DNA from: Undaria pinnatifida
Taxonomy: Eukaryota; Sar; Phaeophyceae; Laminariales; Alariaceae
Direction of reading: 5' to 3'
Assembly: GCA_012845835.1 (NCBI GenBank)
Contig: JABAKD010000028.1
Span: 2,382,242-2,446,241, forward strand
DNA length: 64,000 nt
The notes below the pieces were generated by a model. That model made no database searches, was not told the DNA's origin, and saw only the letters and a program-made list of their open reading frames with translations. The position numbers were made by a program, and so were the translations under genes. Position 1 is the stretch's first letter, and each line of letters opens with the position of its first letter. Below are positions 41,895-53,300 of this stretch, piece after piece.

Positions 41895-44348
41895 TTACCA
41901 AGTGCCACCGGCCCTGGCATCGTTTTCGACGACGCTGAGTCCGCTGGACGGGACCAGGCGCTTGAGTTCATCCTGAAGAGCTACCAGATCTTCCCTCGCC
42001 TCTGGTGTTGCAGTTGCAAAAAACAGTTGCACCGCCCGAAATGTTGCAGCAGTTGTACCGCCCGAAAGTTTGCAGCGTGGGACACGGCACCAGAGAACAC
42101 CAAATTTGAAGCCGGGAGATTCAAGCACATGAAAACGAGCAGCAGGCCATAGTAGGGTGGGGGGCGGGGGGGCGGGGCGGGGGGCATGGGGCGGGTAGGA
42201 GATAGGCGTTCACTTTTTTTAGAAATTACCCCGCAGGCTTGAAATGTTACCCAGCCTTCGTCTTTATCCTCCCACAACACTTAAACGAACCAGCGGCAGG
42301 CAATGTGTAGCATACCACAGCACAATTCCAAGGTCGCGCATCCGACGGAAAATATTATTAATAAACCTTTCGGGACTTCGGAGTTCCAAAACGTAAAAAC
42401 TAAATATTTCGATTGCAGCATTGGCCTCACAAATCTAATGGGGCGGCTGTGGTAGGGGTTGCGTTTGAACTTCAATGTCAGGAGCCTGCACGGCACCAGC
42501 GCTGTGGTGCTAGTACTGACGCACGCTGCTGCGAGGCGCTGGACAATATCGCACTCGCGTTTTTCTTGGTCGCTAAACATCAACCGCTTAAGGGTTAAAA
42601 AGACACCCTGCGCGATATACCCTCTAAAAGAGGCGGACCGCACACAAAGTGCACACGCTCTCACCCTCCATGGCGCCCGACTTAATGTCTGCCATATGCA
42701 GATACCCCGACTGCCGTGTGATGGCCTCCCGAAGCCTCGCGATCCCCAGCCGGGACCCGGGCGTACACCTCTTCCACCGTAGTATGGCTACCTTCGCGAG
42801 GCAAGCGCTGGCGTCGGAGCTGCGCGCGCGCCACAAAGGCAATTGTGGGGGGGGTGGACAGGGGCGGTTCTTAACCTTTCTATAACTGGATCCACGTGTT
42901 CGGGGACGAAGTACTTGAATTCAGTGAGGGATCTCTTGTTCATTAAAGACGGCCCCGCTGGCGAGTCACAGATCACGCGAGGAAACCCGACAGGTGCACC
43001 TTATTTTTTGGGGGGGTTCGGAATAGGGCATGGGGGCAACTCTTAAGGTTCGGCATTGACTCCCATTTTCTTCATCAAATATTGCCCTACTGTCACAGAG
43101 TCACAGTCAACACAAGGAAACCACTGCGACCGCGCGCGCGGGACATCGCAACAATAGTGACAACACAAGGGGTGGTGGTACTAGTGGTCACACTCCTATT
43201 ACGCGCTTGATGTATAATACATACCTGGTAGGAACAAGGACAGAGATATCTGCTAGAGGTAAGGAGATGCTATTGCCGGGGGACTGAAAATATTGCAGAT
43301 ATATACCCTTGAAATATCCGCAAGACTCTCCAGGAAGGCGATATCATGTATGGGTCCTTAGCAGTGAAAGGAAGCACGGAGGGACCAGTAAATATACAAG
43401 CAGTACCTTCGAGTACACCCTATCGACAAGAGCAGAATAGCTTCAAGCATATTTGCTCAAAATCAACACACCTTTCGCCGTTGTAGCGGCGAGCTTTTGC
43501 CACGATACCCTCGGCTTCCTCCAGCTTCGGGTCAGGCTCCTTCAACGCCGCCCAAGCAACCACCATGCACGCGGAAGCGCGGGCGGCCTCTAGGGCAGGA
43601 AGGTGAGCTTCGTGTTGCTTGTTAGCGATAGAAGGAGCTACTGTGATGGGAGCGGGCCCACCCGCTGCCAAGACCGCCGCCACCCAGGCCTCCTGCCTCG
43701 CCTGAAGAAAAAAAACGTTCCCCGAAAAAAAAGTGGTGTTGATTGCAGTTCAGGGGGGGTAAAACCCTCAGGGCGAACTCGTTGTAGGGAAAAAAACGGT
43801 GACGGTCGTAGCGCAGGGGGTGGTAATCTGGGGTGGTGTGCCATCTGAACGAGCGGGGTCTTAAGTATAACATTTATACCTGTGCAAACCCGAGTCGATT
43901 TTCAAGGTAGTTGTCTCTGGGTGAACATGAACAAAGCTCAATGAAGTTTCAAGAGGCCGCTCGCGGGCTCCGCAGTAGAAACGTGACACCCGCCACACAG
44001 CTCGAATCAGAACCGGCGAAGGTGTTCAAAAACCATCTGCGACCATCTACGAGCTCAGTCGATTGGTGAGCTACCGTAGCCCGAACGACTGTGCGCGTTA
44101 CTCACATTGGGCCGTTATATCTACCCACCAATATCTAGTGTTGTGCCGATAACAAACGTGGCAACGCAACCAAGAACGTTAGTAATGGTATCGCGCCCGT
44201 CGTTTCGATTCCCGAACTTACCTCGTCCAGCCGACCCAACTTGAGAGCCTTTTCAGCTTGATCCAGTGTCCTCAAGCACGGGGCCAACCTGTCCTCCTCC
44301 GACATACCCTCGGCCTCCAGCTCCGTCACCCACACTTTCCGCGGCTTG
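41895..44348 (-). CDS. Exons 18-21: helical C-terminal region
   Basis: 44348-44222 (KVWVTELEAEGMSEEDRL, QAEKALKLGRLDE), 43701-43472 (QHEAHLPALEAARASACMVV, EPDPKLEEAEGIVAKARRYN), 42819-42665 (ACLAKVAILRWKRC, LGIARLREAITRQSGYLHMA) and 42001-41895 (EAREDLVALQDELKRLV, ending in TAA). Repeated 30-40-residue helical pairs resemble TPR-type repeats, but no exact match is claimed. Confidence 0.75.
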
Positions 44349-47300
44349 CTGGAATAATAAAAACGTGCGAGAGTGGTGAGAGGTTGGCGTGCGGCATGGG
44401 GTATTCCAACCCAACGGAACAACGTAAGCATGTTTGCGGTGTCCCTAGTGGACCCAACCCGTCCACCCACTTATTCACCCACCCATCCACCCACCCACCC
44501 ACCTACCTACCCGACACAGCCCAGCCCAGCCCCAGCCCAAGCCAAGCCAAGCCACGCCAAACCAAGCCAAGCCAAGTGTGCAAGTTCGTCGCCGAGCGAC
44601 GCAGCCGTACGAATCTTGCCACCAAACCGCGGCCGTTGGTGAAAAATCAACAAAAATCGCATTGGCGTGTTCAACGTGGCGCGGCCATATAACTAAGAAA
44701 CCGCCACGACGCAGCCAGACAAAACGCAATAGTCTCATGAGCCCAGACATTTTGAGCTCTAAACGGACGGGTGCATCGAACACCCCTGCCGGTGCAGTCG
44801 TACCGCGCATTGTAAGCACAAGCGCAACACAAGCAACTAGCAGTAACAAACGACACAACAAACGACAACAGGTCGAAGCAGTTTTCCCTCTCGCCTAGCG
44901 TGGGCTTTGACGTGCTCGATGATGGCCGCCTCGTATTCCCCATTGGAATCGTACATCTGCAGCGTCAGGGTTGAATCTAGGGGGTCGTCGTGATCTGGAT
45001 AGAGCAGCAGTCCGTACACGCAGCCCAGGATCGCCGACACAGACGTGTTGGGGGTCCACGATCGGTCAAGCAGGGAGTGACACACCTGTAACGCGAAGAA
45101 GGGGGTGAGGGCGACTGCAAACTTAGTGTCATGAATATTAATGTACCCGAACGCAGACGAACGGGTGTTGGCGTTTCACCGTTTGTGTAAATAAAAAAAG
45201 GTATTAATGGTACATAGTGCAAATGCTCGGTAGGGACAATTATAGGAATGTAGATGTTTCCATAGTAATGTTTAGCGTCGTAACGTTATTAATAAGTAGA
45301 GTACGTGGTACAAAGGCGCGGAGTTATTCGCGACGTTCCAATAGCGATGTTTTGTGCCGCGTGCGCGTGTGTGGCAACGGCAAAACGCAGCAGCACAAAC
45401 TAAGAATTCGTAGTGCAAAGCCGCGGCAGAAGTTCGTAAAGTTTCAATTTGAACATGTTTGCGGGGTGTGCTGCGGTGAGAAAATGCGGTATGCTTTCGG
45501 CGGGACCACCGAATAGACCCGAGGATGCAGCCCCTAGAATACACAACACCATCATGGTTATTACTTCGAGAGGTACACGAAAGAGCTCAGTGATACCATA
45601 GTGATAGATTCGAAATACCTTCCATCTTAGGTATATATTAATAGGTCTAGAAAAGAGCCCCTCACAATATCACACTGACAACCGAGTTGAATTACTTTCT
45701 ATCTTCAGGGAAACGAACCAGCTGGTGGTGGGCAAGGCAAAAAAGCGAGAAAATAGCTTCCCAGTCTCATCTTGGACATGCGCCTCTGACCCTTGCCCGG
45801 CAACACGCTGCGACCACACCATACCTTACAGTGAAGGTTGGAGTGGTACGTGATCCACCCTCTTCCTGTCGACGCACATTCCCCGCCCCTCTTACAGTAT
45901 GTTTCATCAAATACGATTTCAAACCAAGAAATAAGACAACTTGAAAGCTAAGCAAAACAGACAGCTCTCACCCTTCCGTGGGCGTTGATATTGCAGTGCC
46001 GGATGGGGGTGTTGAAGCGAATGTCGGGAGCAACGGAAGGGTAGCTGGGCGGGAAGTACACGCTGAGCATCCAGCAGCCACCCTTGTAGGGGGTAGACTC
46101 CGGGCCTGTGACGATGGCTTTCCAGAAGCACATGTCATTGTCGCTTGGGAACACCTCGAACGCCTGAAGTCACGTGCGGCAAGGGCGTGGGGAAGGGGCA
46201 GTAGATAATCAACACGTCGAATACGTCGGTTTACGCTTCGACGATAACACCTTTACAAGGTTAAGGATACCATGACCGACGGTGCATTCGTGTAGGCGTG
46301 GTGGTGGGGGAAAATGCTTGAACGTTTAGACAGAGCTTTCCGCCATCCATGATACCTCCGTCTTCTGCTTGGCTGGCAGCAGATGACCCAAGGGCAACCA
46401 CTACATGAGCTCTAACACCTACGAAGTATACCACTATTCTCAATCGCATTCGAGTACATCCTATTTGCTTTTGAAGCAATAAAATAACACGGTACAGTAC
46501 ATGTTACTTTCGAAAATTCCTCAATAACACTATTGAAACTTCTGGCACAAAAACACAACACAACGGAGAGCAGCACGAACGATGCATCCATTCACCACTT
46601 GCCATCGTTCCACTCGGCTCCAACCAGCAGGAGCAAAAAAAACTGCGATATTACCCTCTCACCGGGTGTGGGTTCTTGATCATGTTCATCATTTCCCGCT
46701 GAACGCGCCGCATGCGCTCGCGGTGCACCGCTCCACCGCCGACATTTCCACGCGCCTTCGAAGACGACGAATCACCACCGCCGCCACCGCCCGCACCGTC
46801 GATGCCGGTGCTCTCCGTCGGCGCAATGCCAGCGAGCGCCGCAAGCAGCGGTCTGCAAAAAGTCCAACACGCAGGAAGGGCATTGCGGTTTTCTCAGCAT
46901 GAACACACTGGTATGTAGAAAGAGACGATGATATACATGCGACGCGAGCGGTGTTGCTCGCTGGATATTATTAGGGAATTACAATCTCGCACTTGCCCGA
47001 AATTAATAGTATAATTACGGTGCTCGAGAGCCTTTGGCGCTCGTGTGTTGTCCATGACAGCCGAAAAAGCTCACCTGCAAATGCTCTTGGCCTTGGGGTC
47101 CTCCCGGAGAGTGGCCGTTTGCTCGGTATCGTGTGCTGCGCTAAGACGCGCCTCCGCCAACAGCTGCATCTCAGTTGACACCTGCAGAGCGAAGGGTACC
47201 AGCGGTGAAATAACATATTCGAGGCCGAAATCTGAGAAAAATTACCCCCCCTCTCTACCGAGCACGACGACTCAAAATACTCCAAACTCACACCCAGCAT

Positions 47301-50300
47301 TCAGATATGAGCTTCGACAAAAACCAGCGATCTCACAGGTGTGTATGCGTGTGTGTATAGAAAACTTGAAGAACGCTGCATCGCGCTCCCCCACCTGACC
47401 GGCAAGTGTCAGGGAGGAACCATCGTGAAAGACAACAACTCTTCATAAATCGGATTGAGATAAAATCTGCACTTCATGATCATGATATACATCGATCGAA
47501 CAGCGAGGTCCCTGGTATAAAAATCATGTATATCTGTATAATATAAATATATTTGTCGGTAGGGATCGCTCTTGCGCGTGCGAGTTTACCCGATGAGGTC
47601 TCTACGATACGGCTCTTGTACAACATATCACACCGACTTAAGCAGAAGCTAGATTATCCAGATCGTGATCTGTCTCATGCGTGCAAGCCTTCCGAAAATG
47701 TTTCGGCGCAACACCTCATAACAGCAACTAAACAACATATAATCTGGATAGTCAAGATGATCCATAGATGGTCTACTGTAGATCGAGATCTGTCGGACGC
47801 GTACAAAGCTAAAGCAATATATATACCCACCTGCTTGGTCAAAACGTTATTACTCTGCCGTCCCCTCGGTGCATAACATCTCGTAACGGCAAAGACCGGA
47901 TCTGGACGATCTGGATCGTGATCCGTATGGTGTGAGCAGGTTTTACCGTAAGGGCCTTGAACAACATCCCACAACGGCAAAAATAGAAGTGCTTATTTAT
48001 CTTTTTGCTGAAAGTGCTTGGTTGGTGCATCCCTGGCCTCTCCGGACCTCCCACTTCGACACCGCCTCCTTTCATTACTTTCGGGACTGTCTGGCTTTTC
48101 TTCGATTTCTTCCTTCACCATTTTTCTGTGCTTGCACGAAATTTCATCATACTGGAGGTCCTAGCCGATCTCAGCTTGGCTCATCATCAGCTCAGCTCCG
48201 CCCAGCAGCGCTAGCTCAGCAGCGCAGCGCCGTGCAGTGCCGTGCCCTGCCGTGCGGTACTGTGCGATGTTGTGCGGTGTTGTGCCATGCTGTGACGTGC
48301 TGTGCCATGGTGTGCCATGGTGTGCCGTGCCAAGTGTTGTACTTACTTTTTCGTGCATGTATTGCTGTAGTATCATGCCATGTCCCAGCTGAGCTCAGCT
48401 TGGTCCATCAGCTCAGCTCAGCTCAGCTCAGCTCAGCAGCGCACCGCAGCGCTAGTTCAGCAGAGCGCAGCGTCGTGCGGTGCCGTGCGGTGCAATACTG
48501 TAAGGTTCTGTGCCGTGTTTTGCCGTGCTGCATGCTTTGCTGTACTTACTCTTTCGTACATGCCAGTATCATTCGAAGTATAATACCACGTACCGGTACT
48601 ATTAACACTACACCAGGTTTGTACGTAATACATTCATATTGAATCATAATGCACCCCCAGCTCAGCTCAGCTCAGCTATATATAGCTCAGCAGCGCAGCG
48701 CAGCGCCGTGCGGTGGCATGCGGTGCCGTGCCGTGCCCTGAGCTGCGGTGCTGTGTCGTGCTGCGCTGTGTTTCTTTCGAATATGCAGCAGTACCAGGTA
48801 TCATGCAGGTACCAGATACCGGTATGTACGTACGTGTTGTGTACTCGTCTTTTTACTTTCTTCAGTTGATTGTCCTCTCTCGGTCCCCATGTTCCCCCCC
48901 CCCGCAAATAACACACGTACCGCCGGTCAGAACGTGACATCGCCAACAAGCACAAGGCACGGGGCAGGGCAAATAGCTCCGCACAAGCAGCTCTTGGCAT
49001 TATCATTTCGCTACTCGCACCAAATCATGGGCCTCTTCTTTCTGCCCCCTTTACATGTTTTAGTTGCATTATTGCTTGTGCGAGCGTAGCGGGCGGAGTC
49101 AGCCGCCCCGGAGCGCAGTTCTTGCATAATATAGGATCTAGATGGTCGTGATCTAGATGATCTATATAGGATCTAGATGGTCTTGATCTAGATGATCCAT
49201 TATTACAATACACCAGGTATCTGCACCTAGATCGTGATCTGTTGGATGTGTGCAATTTTTTAGCAATACAATAGATCGTCTACATAATCTAGATCGTGAT
49301 CTGCCGGATGCGTGCAAAAGTTTTAGAAATAACGATAGATCGTCTATATCGTGATCTGTCCCATATGTGCAATATTTAGCAATGTATACCCACCTGCCAA
49401 GTAAGGGCGTTGGCGCTCGAACACCCCCTCAGAGCACATCCCACAACAGCAAATGTATCTGTAGGATTTAAATAATCTAGATCGTGATATGTTCCCACGT
49501 GTGCAAATTTAGCAATATATCCCCACCTGCTTGGTCAAGGCGTTGTTACTCTCCCGTCCCCTACGTGCACAAAATCTCACAAGGGCAAATCTAGGGGCTG
49601 TCTGATCTACATCGCAATCTGTCTCATGTGCGCAAATTTTAGTAACATATCCCCACCGGCTTCGTCAACGCGTTGTTATTCTTCCGTCCCTTCCCGCTCG
49701 ACACCCGCCGCGCTCGCTGCCTCGCGGTCAGCACTGTTTCAAGCTCGCTCAGTCTTAGCGCCGCGCGGAGGCTCGTCGGGTGGAAGGCGTACCCGCTCGT
49801 CGCCAGCGATAGACACTTGAGAGACTCGTTCCTTTCCGAACCCACGGTAACGCTGTCCACCAAAACACAAGCTTTCTGAAGCTGATTGCATACGCTGCTC
49901 CCCTCAAGCATTGTGGCGTAGGAGGGGCAGGGGGGGGGGGGGGGGGGGGGCGGCGAGAGGGAGGGAGGGGGGGTTAGGGGCGAGGGTGCGATATAATGCT
50001 ATACCAGTCCGGATACGTCGCATACCTTCACACATCGGACAGATCATGATCCAGATAATCTACATCCTATATCTATCGCTATGAAAAGCTGTCCGGGATC
50101 TGTGCAGTACAGATCCAACCCAGGAAACATGTGGTAGGGGGTTCAGATCATCCGGCCTTCACCCGGCAACATGAGCTACAGGTCATGCAGGCTGTTTAGA
50201 CTAGGGATCTGTCCGCGCCCTGAAACGCATAGATCATTAATATTAAACAGGGGCCTAAAATCCAATGTGTGGACATGTTCCTCGGAAAAACTCCAGCGTG

Positions 50301-53300
50301 TAAAGCAACTCTATCTGCCACCAAATCCGGACGACGTTCCTCTCCAAGGCATATCAGGGTCACACGAAGGTAACCACGGCCCGCTACAATTCGCCCCCCA
50401 TCCTCCATTTCGCCACGACTACCTTTAAACGCGGCATGTCCCACTCCTAAACCCCAAACTCAGCTATAAACTAAATACAAACTCGTTTGGGCTGGTCGTT
50501 GTTCCATGCCTGGTTACTGGCGCGGTGACTAACGTTTCTGCTTTGGTTTTCAAGAGTTTATTAATAGTGTTATATCCGTGCAGAGCTCACAGAAACGCCT
50601 GTGTTCACCATGTTATACTTGCGACACCCCCGGGATTTCAAGCCAACCGCATCCCGAAGGGGAACCTGGTAAACACAAACATTTTCAAGCCTCATAGATG
50701 CGCGCCGCGCCCAAGCCCCACTTCGGACCCCAACAAAAACACTTCCAAGTCTCACAGATGCGCGCTTGCGTCCGATTTGGTGTCCTTCCCGTCGCTCAGT
50801 ACCAGCACGCGCAAGATTGGCTCCTCCTCGCGGGTTCTCTCCCGGCTTCCACTTGCAGTGTTGACGTTTTGGCTGCCCTCATCACCGTTGCTACGCCCGC
50901 CGGAGGCGTTTTTGCGACGGTGCTCGGCGGCGCGGCGCTGCTTAGCCTTGGCTTTCCAGGTGGCCTTCCATTTCTTGATGAGGGTATAGGCCATTTGCAG
51001 GGCGTCCCAGAGGCGTGTATCGCCACTGTTGGACAGGACGTCTACCTGGAGATGGTGTAAAGGAAAATGAGAGCGAACGGGTGCAGATATACACGAGTTA
51101 GTTGTTGCAACACGGAGCATAGCTGCCGTGGCCCATGTGCGTTAGTTGTGACGACACCTAGGCTATGCATGTGACCTCCCGAAACATACAGAGTACATCA
51201 GTCGGGGCCGCCTGGGTGCCGTCTTCCATGCGCTATTTTTTGCGAAATCGAGGCTATACGTATGTCTCCCCTAAACATGTAGCACAGACAGCAGTAGTAC
51301 AGACATAAAATTAAAGACCTTCATCCGCCCCGGACAAGACGTGTACCTAACGCCGGTGGGATGAAACACGAAGGAGGACGGATGGGTGGCATCCTTTCTC
51401 CTCGTAAACTGTGCTGACATCAAGACCAAAGGCAAGGCAGTACGATTGGGGGATACTTGTCACTCACGCATTTTAAAGCCCTGGTAGAGGAATATATCCC
51501 AGCGGCTCATCCGCGAGTGGCTATCCTATGATTTTCAAATACCAGGGTATTAAGCTTTCGTGCTTTATTTCGCCTACCCAAATACAAAACATAAATGAAT
51601 GAATGAATGAATGAATTTACAAGTATTAGTATTATAGGTATCAATAAGTACACTGCAATATGTGGTATCATATGTTTTTGGTGGTTACGCTGCTCGGAAT
51701 GAAAATGGGAGAGATAAATAGTACCGCCCCTTACCATGGCGTTCAGTTCGATGCTGACGTCTTTCACACCTTAGTTTAGCTCATGTGACATCGATGCGAC
51801 TGTAAGCGTCTCGTCAAGAAAAATCTCATGGCAGGAAAACGTACAGCCCCATCGCAGCGCCCGTCCCCGGACACTCGCCTCGTCGCGGAAATCTTCCAGT
51901 AGTGGGGTGGGTTCGCACACCACGTCCACTTCCGACCCGAAGCTGATGAGACCAACTTCTACCGGGAGGTCGTACGCTTGAGTCCTAACAAAGCACCGCC
52001 ATCGACGTCACAGCATGGGAAGAGCTTGTTTCCTTATCGGCATATAGTAAGGGTCCTCTATTACGGCGGTCTTAGTAAGGGGGTATCCCATATAAGGCGG
52101 TCAAAATCGTCTGGCGCGACTGGGAAATTGCATGCATAACCTGGAACGAACAAGGAGGTTACCCCCAGTAAGGCGTTTATGTTGGTCTGGCACATGACCA
52201 CTTCAACGGGGGGGCACTACTGTACGTACATTGATTTAAACGACACCATCGACTAATCGAGACTCGTACGCTTGGGTCTTTCAAGCACCGCATTCGACGG
52301 CACAATATGGGAAGAGCTTACATTCAATCGGCTCACTATAAATAACAAAATAAGCAACGAGACCATCCATGTGTCACTCATCCATTGTATCGGTGTCTTC
52401 CTCTTAAATATCACAAAAACTATGGGGATCACTCGAATTTGGGCGGCATATCTAGTAAACACTAGAACAAACGACGCCCCCCGCGCGTTCGGCACGACGG
52501 GCTGCGTCGCGCGGGCGCTGTTTTGTGCATCGTACAAATACAATTTGCCAACGGAGACGATCGACTTACTTGTTATATACAGTAGTGGGTCCCTCTATGG
52601 TGCCGGTATGTGTCAGCCGGAAATACCGGCACTATATTGGCAACCGCCTCTACTTCGCATGATGCCACTGTAAATAATGTTTATTCCCATCTACACCAAG
52701 CGATTTCATCGGTATTACAGCGGGCAACCGGCACTAATCAACCGGCACTATCGAGGGACGTCTACCGCATTTAACTAATTCCTATGGCGAAGGGGTAAAA
52801 AGCGAAAAACTCAAGCTCACGATACGTCCACGTACAGATGCACCTATGTTGCTTTACCCACAAATTATATATACTTGTTAGCATAACATACGAAAAACAC
52901 ACCTGGAAGCACCTCTACCACCGTTTATTTGTACCGGATTTGCAATTCGGCCATAACTCCAGCGCCACATCTAATCGAAAAATGCACCACCCTGCGATGG
53001 AAAGCTCTCACTACAGTGTGGCAAAGCTGCAGCAGTTTCGGTGACCTGTAAGCACCGCGACAGTGTCGCTGAATTTTTTTGGTTCCAGGTGGCTGGATAT
53101 TGTTACCAAATACTTCTTGTATTGCGGTAGCGACGATCAGTGCCAGCACATTTGAGAAATTTCGAAAAAAAAGTTTTTTCTGTGTTCTAGCACCACCATA
53201 CTACAACGCAGCGTTTTTTGCCTACATTTGTTTCTTGGAGGCGCACGTCTCGAGCCGATTGCGGCGTCGGCGGAAAAAGTAAAAAATCCAACCTGGAATA

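Larger units (their letters stand above)
47182..49704 (-). other. Large repeat-filled intron 13 of the E2/U-box gene
   Basis: No exon is recognised. The left half holds CAGCTCAG/GTGCCGTGC repeats (48165-48800). Both ends hold units with GATCGTGATCTGT, then ATATA(T/C)CCCCACCTGCTTGG, then CGTTGTTACTC(T)CCGTCCC. These units also resemble the intron's own first 60 bases, suggesting local amplification of the donor-side sequence. Confidence 0.7.

Noticed and set aside
42411-42600. Minus frame (LKRLMFSDQEKRECDIVQRL) as an additional exon of the E2/U-box gene
   Set aside because: Exons 42819-42665 and 42001-41895 join in phase without it. It could be an alternative exon but lacks clear splice support.
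51735-51770. Mini-exon VKDVSIELNAM between VWA exons
   Set aside because: It has a good GTAAGG donor and could pair with a GT donor at 51875, but its acceptor is poor and the VWA spacing is more natural without it. Kept only as an alternative to the GC donor.
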